64,000 nt of DNA, taken from assembly GCF_002979975.1 (NCBI RefSeq), contig NZ_PCQD01000006.1:186001-250000 (forward strand), in the 5' to 3' direction. The position numbers and the translations under genes were made by a program. Under the pieces are notes generated by a model. The model was not told the DNA's origin, did not search any database, and saw only the letters and a program-made list of their open reading frames with translations. The stretch comes from Pseudomonas sp. MYb185. GTDB lineage: Bacteria > Pseudomonadota > Gammaproteobacteria > Pseudomonadales > Pseudomonadaceae. Positions 28,747 to 37,497 of the stretch are shown here, piece by piece. Numbering within the stretch: position 1 is the stretch's first letter; every line of letters starts with the position of its first letter.

Positions 28747-30003
28747 TTAACGTGCAGCCCTTTCCAGCTCACGTAGAGCGATATCGTCGGCGGTGATCCC
28801 GGGCGTATTCAAACGCGGACCACCGAGGACGAACACCGTGCCATGACGCCGCTGGTAGTCGATGGTGAAACCCGCAGCCGAAACAATACCGACATCACCG
28901 TCCTCGGTCTTGATGGTCTTGAGGTGATAGTTCATCCATTTCCAGAACTGGCCCTGGCGATCATAGGCCTCAGCCTGGTAGAAACGCGGGAACTCCACAT
29001 CCATATACATGACTTTCTTGCTGTAGGGGTGCTCCGGCGGCGTGGTCGCCTCCACGACCCAGACCTCGCGGGGTTCCCAATGATCGTTGGGGTTCCAGTG
29101 TGGCCAGTTGTCCAGGTCGACCACAGGAAACTCGGCATTGCCGGAGGCCTTCTGGTTCCATGTATCCCCGGTGGAGTTGGCTACAGCCAGGATCCAACGT
29201 TTGCCCAGCAGCTTGTACTCCGGATACCAGGTCGGGTGGGCATTGAAGATCTCGATATCATCATTGAGCTGGTCGGTGCCCCCGATCGGATCCATCCAGG
29301 TACCACCCGAGAGACGACGGGTGCGCCGTACGGACTTCACATAGGCCCATGAATCCTCCAGCTTGGGCGAGTCATAGCGAATGGTGAACAACCCCAGGCC
29401 CCGGATATCGTTGGGGTAGGTGGCATACAACAGCGTCTTGGTGAGGATACTGCCATCACCCTCGACCACCTGGTCGGTACCCAGGCGCCCCTTCAGGAAG
29501 TAGCGCTTGAATGCCCATTGCTGGCGCCGCTCCAGGCCCACCTTATCGTTGAGGAACAGGTAACCGAAGTTCGGGTAGTCCTGCATGTTCTTGATCGGCT
29601 GTGCGTAGTGATGATTCCAGATCAGTTTGGCAGCCGCATCCGGGTCATCCTCGCTGACATTGGGAAACGGTATACCCGCCACCCAGCCTTCAACCACACG
29701 GGTGTCGGGGTTGTATACCGCCTTGCCGGCGTTCTCCTGGGTTGCCGCCAGGTAGTCCCTGCCCAGCACAACCGGTTCGGATGCCTTGAGCCTCAGGCTC
29801 AAGCCTTCATTCTGGATCAACAGTTTCATTCGCTCGGTCAGCAAACTGTCTATGCTGTGGCCTTCGAAGCTGTCGCTCAGGTGTTGCTCAAGACTCTGCT
29901 TATTGATGACGGTGCCTGGAGCCAGCTCCGCTGCCTGGGCAACCAGGGAGGCGGACAGCGTCAGCGCCAGAGCGGCCGTCAGTCGATGTATGGTGAGTTT
30001 CAT
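28747..30003 (-). CDS. DUF1329 exported lipid/hydrophobe-associated protein
   Basis: A 418-residue exported protein with a clear signal peptide (MKLTIHRLTAALALTLSASLVAQAAE). The mature part is a DUF1329 domain of LolA/LppX-like beta fold, with segments such as NFGYLFLNDKVGLERRQQWAFKRY and GTDQLNDDIEIFNAHPTWYPEYKLLGKRW. DUF1329 genes are commonly paired with DUF1302 and MMPL genes, as here, and are thought to help move hydrophobic compounds across the envelope; exact function is unproven. Start is fixed by GGGAG and AACAATAA. Confidence 0.85.
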   Translation of the reverse strand: MKLTIHRLTAALALTLSASLVAQAAELAPGTVINKQSLEQHLSDSFEGHSIDSLLTERMKLLIQNEGLSLRLKASEPVVLGRDYLAATQENAGKAVYNPDTRVVEGWVAGIPFPNVSEDDPDAAAKLIWNHHYAQPIKNMQDYPNFGYLFLNDKVGLERRQQWAFKRYFLKGRLGTDQVVEGDGSILTKTLLYATYPNDIRGLGLFTIRYDSPKLEDSWAYVKSVRRTRRLSGGTWMDPIGGTDQLNDDIEIFNAHPTWYPEYKLLGKRWILAVANSTGDTWNQKASGNAEFPVVDLDNWPHWNPNDHWEPREVWVVEATTPPEHPYSKKVMYMDVEFPRFYQAEAYDRQGQFWKWMNYHLKTIKTEDGDVGIVSAAGFTIDYQRRHGTVFVLGGPRLNTPGITADDIALRELERAAR

Positions 30004-30010
30004 TATTGTT
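30003..30010 (-). promoter_or_regulatory. Crc/Hfq-type CA motif before the DUF1329 gene
   Basis: AACAATAA lies between GGGAG and the start codon, ending on the A of the ATG. Confidence 0.5.
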
Positions 30011-30019
30011 ATCTCCCGA

Positions 30020-31705
30020 TCAGAACTGATAGGTAATGCGCAGCGACAACTGGTCGTTGCCGGCGAAATAACCGAACAGGTTGGTATTGTTGAACCCCTG
30101 CAGTGCACGCTTCTGCCGCTGATCATCGAAGAAGATGTCCGCTTCGGCACGTATTCTCCAGTGATTGCCATAGGCAAGCTCGACACTCGGAATCACGAAG
30201 CTACCGCCGTAGCTCAGGTCGGTCCCCAGCGCCAGCGACGGGTTGATACGGTCGTTGTCATAGTTGGTAGCCAGAATGGCCGTGGCGATGGTGGAATGCT
30301 CCTTGGTACGACCGCTGAAGCCGGCCGAGTTGACTATCTCGTCATCACGATCGAAGTTGGTGATCCAGGTATTGAACAGCTGCACCGAGAAGAACGACGG
30401 ACGGCTGGTCCTGAGATAGCGCTGCAGGCTCAGCTGCTTGTCCATGCGCAACATGGTCTTGACCACATCTTTCTCGATGATGCCGCAGAAACCCGGGAAG
30501 AACGCGCAACCACCGACCTCTCCCGCTTGAATACCGACGTTGTACGGCGCGTTGGGGATGTAGGAAATTTCGGTTGAGAACACCGCATCAAGCGACTCGA
30601 CATAGCGGTTGGCGGTGACACCGAACACGTCCACGAACGGGAAGATCAGTTCGCCCACCGTGGAGTTCGGGTCGGAGCGGTAGTCACCCTTGTAGGCACC
30701 CTCGAAGCGGCGGCCACTGGCCGCGTCGCCCACACCCAGGGGGTTGTTCGGGTTGGGGTTGATCACCGGGTTCAACGACGGACCATGGAACCAGCCCAGC
30801 GAGTATTCCCACTCCCCGACCATGCTCTTCCAGCGCAGGCCGTAGGACGGATCGTCCATATCAGCTTCTTTATGATTGAAGTTGTATGGCACATCCGCAC
30901 CGAAGGTGGCCGACTCGAAGGTGATGCCCTTGTTCGGGTTATTGGCCCAGCGCCCACCTTCCAGGTCGAAGCTGTTGCCGCGATCACGCGCCCGATTCAT
31001 TCGGCCGGGGATGTACAGCAGTTGCAGGCTGCCATTCAGGCTATCGAAACGCTCAATGACGTTGACCATCCACAGCGACTTGCGCGAGTCCTCGTTCTCC
31101 GGCTCCAGGAAGGAGCGGATACGATTGTCATAACCGTGGATGACGTCCAGCGACTGGAAGAAGTCGGTTTCGCCCCAGACCACCTGCTGTTTACCCAGTT
31201 TCAGCGAGGTGCTAGGCCGTACGTCGGTCTGCCACCAGAACTCGCGAATCTCTTCGCTGTTGTACACATCGTCCATCAGGTTCACAGCGGACTTGGTGCG
31301 ATTGCTGAATAGATCCGACGCCGCGTTGCGATCCATGGCGCGCTGCAGATCCTTCAGGTAGTCGGTCTCCACTTCCCGGGCAACGCGGCCGGAAATATAC
31401 AACTGCGAATTGCCCAGCTCCTTGTACATGTTGAGTTTGAGGATGGTTCGGGCCATGGACAGGTCATACCGGTAATTGCCCCGACGCTCGGCGCCAACCA
31501 GCCCGTTTGGATCCCGCGTATCCATGACGTAGGGATTCTCGAGGTTCCACGACAGGTGTTCGCGAATGTAGCCGCTGAACTCCCAGTCCTCGAAAAAGCC
31601 AGCGTCAGCCCTAGCCAGATCATGCGCTCCCATACTCGCTGCCAAGACCGCACAGGCAAGAGAGGTTCGCATGGCGCTCGATTTTGTCTTGTTATACGCG
31701 CTCAT
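30020..31705 (-). CDS. DUF1302 outer-membrane beta-barrel-like protein
   Basis: A 561-residue protein with a signal peptide (TSLACAVLAASMGAHDLARADA) and long alternating beta-strand sequence ending in aromatic RITYQF, as expected for an outer-membrane barrel. It matches the DUF1302 family (GFFEDWEFSGYIREHLSWNLENP; LKLGKQQVVWGETDFFQSLDVIHGYD). Probably forms the outer-membrane part of the hydrophobe-handling module. The ATG at MSAYN has GGGAA six bases upstream; another ATG two codons earlier is too close. Overlaps the MMPL stop by 14 bases. Confidence 0.87.
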   Translation of the reverse strand: MSAYNKTKSSAMRTSLACAVLAASMGAHDLARADAGFFEDWEFSGYIREHLSWNLENPYVMDTRDPNGLVGAERRGNYRYDLSMARTILKLNMYKELGNSQLYISGRVAREVETDYLKDLQRAMDRNAASDLFSNRTKSAVNLMDDVYNSEEIREFWWQTDVRPSTSLKLGKQQVVWGETDFFQSLDVIHGYDNRIRSFLEPENEDSRKSLWMVNVIERFDSLNGSLQLLYIPGRMNRARDRGNSFDLEGGRWANNPNKGITFESATFGADVPYNFNHKEADMDDPSYGLRWKSMVGEWEYSLGWFHGPSLNPVINPNPNNPLGVGDAASGRRFEGAYKGDYRSDPNSTVGELIFPFVDVFGVTANRYVESLDAVFSTEISYIPNAPYNVGIQAGEVGGCAFFPGFCGIIEKDVVKTMLRMDKQLSLQRYLRTSRPSFFSVQLFNTWITNFDRDDEIVNSAGFSGRTKEHSTIATAILATNYDNDRINPSLALGTDLSYGGSFVIPSVELAYGNHWRIRAEADIFFDDQRQKRALQGFNNTNLFGYFAGNDQLSLRITYQF

Positions 31706-34106
31706 ATTCATTTCCCGATGTATTCAGGTTGGTGAGGTTGCCCTCTGATGGGGCGTGGTTCGACTGGCTGGCGCCAAAGATGAAGTCAGGTTTGAACACC
31801 AGCGCAAGCGAAGGCATGACGAAGAGGGAGGTCAACGCTGACACGGCCAGCCACAGGCCGATCAACATGCCCATCTCCGCCTGAAAACGCAGTGATGAAA
31901 AGGACCAGAACAGTACGCCGGCGGCCAGCGTGAAGGCGGTCAGCACCACCCCACGGCCCGCCGAACCAAGGGACTGCAGTACCGCATCCAGGTGATCAGC
32001 TTCAGGGTGTTTCTCCAGGTACTCCTTCATCGAGTCGACGATATAGAAGGCGTAATCCACCCCCAGGCCTATGCCCAGCGCCACCACTGGCAGGGTACTG
32101 ATGCTCATGCCGATCCCCTGCCAGGCCATGAAGGCGAAGGTCACCACGTTGGAGATCAATACCGGAATGATGAAGAAGATCCCGCTGACCGAGGAGCGGT
32201 ACACCACCAGGCAACAGAGCACCACCACCAGGAAGGCCAGGGCGGTTGCCGCGATCTGGTCATTCAACAGAATCTCGTTGACCGCCGCGATAATCCCCAG
32301 CACGCCACCGAACAGCTTGACCTCAACGCCCTCCAGCGGGTTTTCGGCGATGAACTGGTTGGCGTAGTGGGTCGCCTTGCGCAGGGTGTCGCCCTTGTGG
32401 TCACGGAAGAACAGGGTTACCGAAGCGTTGTTGAATACCACATCGACAAACTGGTTCAGGTCATCCGGGTCGGCCCCCTGCATGTAGAAGCTGATCAGTT
32501 CGCCATTCTCCATACTGCTGGCCCCCAGCTCGCCGTAGCGCGGATTGCCCTCGTAGAGATTGCGCCGGATGTCGATGACGATATCGGCCAGCGATACCGC
32601 ACCGCCGATCTCCGGTTGACGCTCCATATAGCGCGAGAAGCGCAGCATCCAGTCCAGCACTTCGGGGCGTTTCATCGCGTCCAGCTCCCCGCCTTCGAGC
32701 ACCACGAACATCTGCTCGGAACCGGGATACAGCTGGTTGATCAAGGCACTGTCACGGTTGAACTGCGAGTTCTGCCAGAGGATCGGCGAGCCATCGCTGG
32801 CATCCCCCACGTTGACCTTGGTGGCTTCGAACATGAAACCGGCCAGCAGCACCAGCGTGATCGGCCCAACCCAGTACCGGGCACGGGTGCGCACTACCCA
32901 CTTGGCTCCCGACAGGATGGCCCGCATGAACCCATCCAGGTTGAAGGGGTGTGCATAGCCCTGCGGATGGCGGATGTACGACAGCAATACCGGGGTAAGA
33001 AACACCGCCGAGACCGTGATGCTCATCACCCAGATGGCACCAACGATGGCGACCTTGTGCAGCAGCGGGATGGGCGTGATGATCACGCAGAGGATCGCGC
33101 CGGCATCGGCGTACAGCCCCAGCATGCTCGGACGGAACAGCTCACGCATGGTCTGCTCGGCCGCCTTGCGGGCGTCCAGCTCGCCATTCAGTATCAGATC
33201 GTCAAAGCGGGTGATCATCTGCACCGAATGGGAGAAAGCCCGGGCCGTGATGATGAAGGCAACGACGATGACCAGGGGGTCGAAGTTGTAGCCCAGCAAG
33301 GTGCCGATCCCCAGCGCCCAGACCGCCGCCACCACACCGGCGATCAGCGGCAGTATGGTGCCGCGCCAGGTGCGGGCGAATACGAACAGCAGCACCAGCA
33401 TGGCCATCAGCGACAGAACGGCGATGCTGACCGTCTCGTCCAGGTAGTGCGACACCCAGCCATACAGGATCGGCTCACCCACCAGGTGCAGGCTCACCTG
33501 ATCCGCCACCGGCGAGGCATCCAGCAGCCCCTGGATCTGCGGAAAGATGGTGCTGTAGTCCACCAGGTGATCGTAGAAGTCCACCTGGATCAGCGCAGAG
33601 CTCAGGTCCCGATCGACAAACAGGCCATATACCAGCGGATTGTTCAGTACCGCCTGGCGCAAGTCCCGCATCTGCTCCGCTGTTGTCGGCAGGTCTGGCC
33701 ACATCAGCGGCCGGGTTTCGATGCCTTCGCTGGAGGCGTTGACGCGCTTGAGCTTCTTCGAGGCCAGCGAGGTAATCTGCATGGGATTGACCCCTTGCAC
33801 CTGTTGCAGACCAACCGTAATGCGCTGGATCTCCCTGAGAATCTCCTGGCGGAAGATGTCGCCTTCCCGGGCTTTGACCAGGATGGTGACCCGGTTGCTG
33901 GCGGCAAAACTGTCCTGGTATTTCTGGTGCACTTTTACGTAGGGATGATCATGGGGAACCATGTCACTGAAACGTGTGCGGATATCCAGCCCACTCAGTG
34001 CCAGTGCAAAGCCCAGGGTGATGATGCCGACCACGACCAGCACCACAAGGCGATGGCGGATGGCCCAGGCGCTCAGACGCGCGGTGCGAGTTGCAAGGTA
34101 ATTCAT
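31692..34106 (-). CDS. MMPL/RND-family transporter
   Basis: An 804-residue RND-superfamily membrane protein with about 12 transmembrane helices in two halves, each with a large extracytoplasmic loop. The N-terminal half begins LVVLVVVGIITLGFALALSGLDIRTRFSDMVP and the second half includes GIGLGVDYAFYIVDSMKEYL and GRGVVLTAFTLAAGVLFWSF, typical of MMPL and hopanoid-type lipid transporters. It is coupled to YCF48 (2-base gap) and DUF1302 (overlap). Direction of transport and substrate are not evident. Confidence 0.92.
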   Translation of the reverse strand: MNYLATRTARLSAWAIRHRLVVLVVVGIITLGFALALSGLDIRTRFSDMVPHDHPYVKVHQKYQDSFAASNRVTILVKAREGDIFRQEILREIQRITVGLQQVQGVNPMQITSLASKKLKRVNASSEGIETRPLMWPDLPTTAEQMRDLRQAVLNNPLVYGLFVDRDLSSALIQVDFYDHLVDYSTIFPQIQGLLDASPVADQVSLHLVGEPILYGWVSHYLDETVSIAVLSLMAMLVLLFVFARTWRGTILPLIAGVVAAVWALGIGTLLGYNFDPLVIVVAFIITARAFSHSVQMITRFDDLILNGELDARKAAEQTMRELFRPSMLGLYADAGAILCVIITPIPLLHKVAIVGAIWVMSITVSAVFLTPVLLSYIRHPQGYAHPFNLDGFMRAILSGAKWVVRTRARYWVGPITLVLLAGFMFEATKVNVGDASDGSPILWQNSQFNRDSALINQLYPGSEQMFVVLEGGELDAMKRPEVLDWMLRFSRYMERQPEIGGAVSLADIVIDIRRNLYEGNPRYGELGASSMENGELISFYMQGADPDDLNQFVDVVFNNASVTLFFRDHKGDTLRKATHYANQFIAENPLEGVEVKLFGGVLGIIAAVNEILLNDQIAATALAFLVVVLCCLVVYRSSVSGIFFIIPVLISNVVTFAFMAWQGIGMSISTLPVVALGIGLGVDYAFYIVDSMKEYLEKHPEADHLDAVLQSLGSAGRGVVLTAFTLAAGVLFWSFSSLRFQAEMGMLIGLWLAVSALTSLFVMPSLALVFKPDFIFGASQSNHAPSEGNLTNLNTSGNEYERV

Positions 34107-34108
34107 GA

Positions 34109-34116
34109 TTATTGTT
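34109..34116 (-). promoter_or_regulatory. Crc/Hfq-type CA motif before the MMPL gene
   Basis: AACAATAA encodes the last Gln codon and TAA stop of the YCF48 gene while lying 2 bases before the MMPL ATG and directly after GGAG. Confidence 0.5.
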
Positions 34117-35086
34117 CTCCGGGCCAGATTTGCAGTTGGTCCCCATGCAACAGCCCAAGCTGCTGCCCGATCAGCACCACACCATCGTCAGTTGCCAACA
34201 GGCGGTTGTGATAGCTCATATCCAGTCCTGCCGGTGCCCAGGCATGCCACTGGCGTTGAGGGTCTTCACTTCTGAACAGGGCTCCCCGAGCTCCGGTCAC
34301 CAGCCACTGACCGTCGCGCTCCACCACATCGAACAGATGCTCACTGGTGAAAGGCGGTACCAGTCTCCAGTTGTCGCCACCGTCATGACTGATGAACGCC
34401 TGGCCGCGGTTACCTACCGCCATGCCCGTGGTGCCGCGAAAATAGACTGCCCGCAGGCTTTCGCTGCCCAGCTCCTGCACACTCCAGGTGCGGCCACGAT
34501 CCTGGCTGCGCAGCAGGCGGCCAAACTCGGCGGCGATCCATAGATCGTCATCCACGCCCGCGCTGATGGCATTCAGGTTGATGTCTTCGTCCAGCCCCAG
34601 CGCCTGCCAATCAGTGGCCTGCTCGGAGCCGCGGAACAAGGCCCCCATCTCGCCCACCACCCAGAACTCGCCATCAAGGAACTTGACGCTCTGCAGCTTG
34701 CCGGCCAGCTCCGATACCTGCAGTTCGAGATGCTGCCAGGGGCCGTCCAGCACCCGGGTCCAGACCTGCCCCTGATTGCCCACCACCACCTTCTGGCCCA
34801 TGGGCGATACGGCAATGGACTGCAGGTTGCTGCGTTGCGGCAGCTCTTCGCGAATCCAGCTGCGCCCTGCATCTTCACTGGTCAGCAGGGCGCCGTTCTG
34901 GCCTACCACCCAGATGTTCTGATCCAGCACGGCGCCGTCAAAGAAGGCATCCCGACGTTCCAGCAGCGGCTGATCCAGCGGTACCGGATCGACCGAAGGC
35001 TTGATGAATACCGCGGCGTAGGCCAAGCCGCCGATCACCATCCATGGCGCCAGGCGCGCCAGCCATCCCCCAAGAAAACTAAACAT
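34109..35086 (-). CDS. YCF48/BNR beta-propeller protein
   Basis: A 325-residue protein with one N-terminal membrane segment (LAPWMVIGGLAYAAVFI) followed by about six BNR-like repeats of the type S-x-D-x-G-x-x-W (TSEDAGRSW, RSQDRGRTW, SHDGGDNW), the YCF48/HCF136 propeller. Such proteins accompany MMPL, DUF1302 and DUF1329 in hydrocarbon and lipid gene clusters and may be assembly or periplasmic docking factors. Start MFSFLGGWL follows GGAGG and overlaps the lyase gene by 8 bases. Confidence 0.87.
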   Translation of the reverse strand: MFSFLGGWLARLAPWMVIGGLAYAAVFIKPSVDPVPLDQPLLERRDAFFDGAVLDQNIWVVGQNGALLTSEDAGRSWIREELPQRSNLQSIAVSPMGQKVVVGNQGQVWTRVLDGPWQHLELQVSELAGKLQSVKFLDGEFWVVGEMGALFRGSEQATDWQALGLDEDINLNAISAGVDDDLWIAAEFGRLLRSQDRGRTWSVQELGSESLRAVYFRGTTGMAVGNRGQAFISHDGGDNWRLVPPFTSEHLFDVVERDGQWLVTGARGALFRSEDPQRQWHAWAPAGLDMSYHNRLLATDDGVVLIGQQLGLLHGDQLQIWPGEQ

Positions 35087-36002
35087 TGCGAGCCTCCTGC
35101 TGCTTGTGCCACTGGCGCTCAAGCCAACGGAAAGAGTGGCCACCCAGTTGGCCACCGGTCAGTTGCTGCACCTGATGCACCGCTGCCACCAGCGCCAGGG
35201 GGTCAATACCGGTGCGATAGCCCATGGCATCCAGCATCAGCACCAGGTCTTCGGTGGCCAGGTTGCCGGTCGCCCCCGGTGAAAAGGGGCAACCACCCAG
35301 GCCGCCGATGGAACTGTCGAACTCCCGTACACCGCATTGCAGCGCCGCCAGTACGTTGGCCAGCGCCATGCCCCGGGTATCGTGGAAGTGACAGGAAATC
35401 CGGTCCGCCTGGCACCATGGCGCCAGCGGCTGCAGTACCCGCTGCACGCCAGCCGGATTGGCGGCGCCTATGGTGTCGGCAATGATCACCGTGTCTGCCC
35501 CGGCATCCAGCATCCGCTGCGTCAGCTCATGTACCACCGCTGGCGGCGTGACACCCTCGAAGGGACATTCAAAGGCGACGGCAACATAGGCCCGCGCATT
35601 CAACCCGTCAGCCCGTGCCCGCTGCATCAGCTCGGCACCGATCTCGGTGGCCTGGGCCAGACTCATGTTGATGTTGCGCTGGTTCATGGTTTCGGTTGCC
35701 GACAGCACCACGGCAACCGAGCCTACGCCGGCTTCGCAAGCCAGTTGATAACCTTTCAGGTTGGGGACCAGCGCCGAGTAATCGACCTCGTTGCGCATTG
35801 GCAGGCGTGCAAACAGCTCGCCAGTGCCGGCCATTTGCGGCACCGCTCTGGGTGATACGAAGCTGCCCATTTCAACCGCGCGGATACCGGCCTGCAGCAA
35901 CACCTCGATCATGTGCAGCCGCTGCTCCAGGCTCAGCGTCCGACCCTGGCTCTGCAGGCCATCGCGGGGCCCTACCTCGTTGATCTTGACGACATCTCTC
36001 AT
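35079..36002 (-). CDS. HMG-CoA-lyase family enzyme
   Basis: A 307-residue DRE-TIM metallolyase. Metal and catalytic residues are present: Arg13-Asp14 in EVGPRDGLQ, His205 and His207 in CHFHDTRGMA, and the mobile-loop Cys238 in GGLGGCPFSPGATGNLATED. The family cleaves 3-hydroxy-3-alkyl acyl-CoAs (HMG-CoA and related) into an acyl-CoA and a keto acid. It is preceded by a class III CoA-transferase 2 bases upstream, a natural activation-cleavage pair. Leucine-pathway genes are absent here, so another branched hydroxyacyl-CoA is likely. Confidence 0.9.
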   Translation of the reverse strand: MRDVVKINEVGPRDGLQSQGRTLSLEQRLHMIEVLLQAGIRAVEMGSFVSPRAVPQMAGTGELFARLPMRNEVDYSALVPNLKGYQLACEAGVGSVAVVLSATETMNQRNINMSLAQATEIGAELMQRARADGLNARAYVAVAFECPFEGVTPPAVVHELTQRMLDAGADTVIIADTIGAANPAGVQRVLQPLAPWCQADRISCHFHDTRGMALANVLAALQCGVREFDSSIGGLGGCPFSPGATGNLATEDLVLMLDAMGYRTGIDPLALVAAVHQVQQLTGGQLGGHSFRWLERQWHKQQEARNV

Positions 36003-36004
36003 GG

Positions 36005-37204
36005 TCAGCCCACCGCCTTCTGTTGTTTCAGTTCGGCGATGCGCGCTGCGTCATAGCCCAGAATCTGCTGCAGGACCCTGTCGGTGTGCTGGCCCAGCAG
36101 GGGCGGCGCGGTGTAGGTATCGGCGCTATCGGCACTGAGTTTGATCGGGTTGCCAGGCGCCTCGACACTGCCACCCAAGGGGTGAGGTACATCCACCACC
36201 ATCTGCCGATGGCGTACCTGCGGATCGGCCAGCGCCTCGCTGAAGCGATTGACCGGGCCACAGGGCACCCGCACCGCGGTCAGCTGTTCAACCCAATAGG
36301 CGGTGGTGTTGGTCTGCAGTACTTCATTGAGAATGCCGTCGATCAACGCCTTGTTGGCCAGGCGCACCGGCTGGGTCTTGTATTTGGGGTCCTTGAGCTG
36401 CTCGACATCCAACAGCCCTACCAGGTTGTCCCAGAAACTGTCGAAGATGACCGCGATGACAATGAAGCCGTCGGAAGTGGCGTAGGTGTTGTAGGGCACG
36501 TGCACGAAGTGACCGTTACCTAAAGGCTCCGGGTTCTCGCCACTGAGCAGGTGCATGGTCGCCATGTAGTTCAGCATGCTGACCTGGCAATCGAGCATGC
36601 TGATATCCACATGCTGGCCGTGGCCCTTGCTGTGCCGGGCCTGCAGCGCAGCCAATACGCCCATGACCGCAAACATGCCACCGCCCAGGTCACCAATGGG
36701 TATACCGGCACGCATGGGCGTATTCGCATCCAGACCGGTGATCGACATGCCGCCGCCTATGCCCTGGACCACCTGATCGAAGGCGGGCCGCAGATAGTTG
36801 GGCCCATCCTGCCCAAAGCCGGATACCGAGCAGGTAATGATGCGCGGGTTGATGTGCTTGAGGTGTTCAAAATCGATCTTCAGCTTCTTCGGCACACCGG
36901 CGCTGAAGTTATCCAGAACGACATCCGCCTGACGTACCAGATCATGGAACACCGCCAGACCCTGCTCGCTTTTCAAGTCGATGCAGACGCTCTGCTTGTT
37001 ACGATTGAGCGTAAGGAAATAGGCCCCCATGCCTTTGAATGAGTGCCTCGGATCACCAGCCAGCAACGCCCGCGTACCTTCACCCGCAAGAGGTTCAACT
37101 TTGATCGTCTCGGCCCCGAGGTCCGCCAGAAGCATCCCGGCGTAAGGGCCGGACAACATATGCGTCAGATCGAGGATGCGAATTCCCTCTAAAGGTTTGC
37201 TCAT
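36005..37204 (-). CDS. Class III (CaiB/BaiF) CoA-transferase
   Basis: A 399-residue family III CoA-transferase: N-terminal GIRILDLTHMLSGPYAGMLLADLGAETIKVE, the VVLDNFSAGVPKKLKID segment, SVSGFGQDGP and the central GDLGGGMFAVMGVLAALQARHSKGHGQHVDISMLD. It would transfer CoA to a carboxylic acid formed by the upstream reactions. First gene of the 13-gene operon, 31 bases downstream of a predicted sigma-54 transcription start. The ribosome site is A-rich (AAAGAG). Confidence 0.9.
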   Translation of the reverse strand: MSKPLEGIRILDLTHMLSGPYAGMLLADLGAETIKVEPLAGEGTRALLAGDPRHSFKGMGAYFLTLNRNKQSVCIDLKSEQGLAVFHDLVRQADVVLDNFSAGVPKKLKIDFEHLKHINPRIITCSVSGFGQDGPNYLRPAFDQVVQGIGGGMSITGLDANTPMRAGIPIGDLGGGMFAVMGVLAALQARHSKGHGQHVDISMLDCQVSMLNYMATMHLLSGENPEPLGNGHFVHVPYNTYATSDGFIVIAVIFDSFWDNLVGLLDVEQLKDPKYKTQPVRLANKALIDGILNEVLQTNTTAYWVEQLTAVRVPCGPVNRFSEALADPQVRHRQMVVDVPHPLGGSVEAPGNPIKLSADSADTYTAPPLLGQHTDRVLQQILGYDAARIAELKQQKAVG

Positions 37205-37245
37205 GGTTTTTTCTCTTTATACTTATTGAGTTCTACAGACTTGAT

Positions 37246-37261
37246 AGCAAGTACCTTGCCA
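37246..37261 (-). promoter_or_regulatory. Sigma-54 promoter of the CoA-transferase operon
   Basis: The minus strand reads TGGCAAGGTACTTGCT, with GG and GC ten bases apart, a near-consensus -24/-12 element. Predicted start is near 37235. Confidence 0.82.
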
Positions 37262-37349
37262 ACCACCTTAAGAACACATAACCAGTTGTTTTATAAGGTA
37301 TAAATAAACAGCCAACGCACCCCGATCGCATAAACTGAAGCGCCCCGAT

Positions 37350-37380
37350 TGCAACTTGAAATACCAGTTTCACATTGAAC
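37350..37380 (-). promoter_or_regulatory. Putative activator site upstream of the CoA-transferase operon
   Basis: In the transcribed orientation the region contains ATTTCAAGTTGCA and, inverted beside it, GTTCAATGTGAAAC, so that TGAAA and TTTCA flank a 6-base centre. It lies 90-120 bases upstream of the -24 element, a usual distance for a bacterial enhancer. Confidence 0.5.
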
Positions 37381-37444
37381 AAAAGCGTGGAATCCAACCC
37401 GGTTATGTGGCGCATGCGCGGGGCCTGGCAGGTTTCTGGCGGGC

Positions 37445-37474
37445 AAAAAAAAGCCGGCACCCGGAGGTGCCGGC
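37445..37474 (-). terminator. Rho-independent terminator after the second oxidoreductase gene
   Basis: On the minus strand a 9-bp stem GCCGGCACC/GGTGCCGGC with a 4-base loop is followed by eight T residues. It separates the racemase-to-oxidoreductase operon from the CoA-transferase operon. Confidence 0.93.
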
Positions 37475-37497
37475 AACGCCTACTGGCGGAGCAGTCT

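Noticed and set aside
31992..34211. Open plus-strand frame of 739 codons opposite the MMPL gene
   Set aside because: His/Gln/Asp-rich composition is typical of an antisense shadow; the MMPL reading has clear transmembrane and family motifs.
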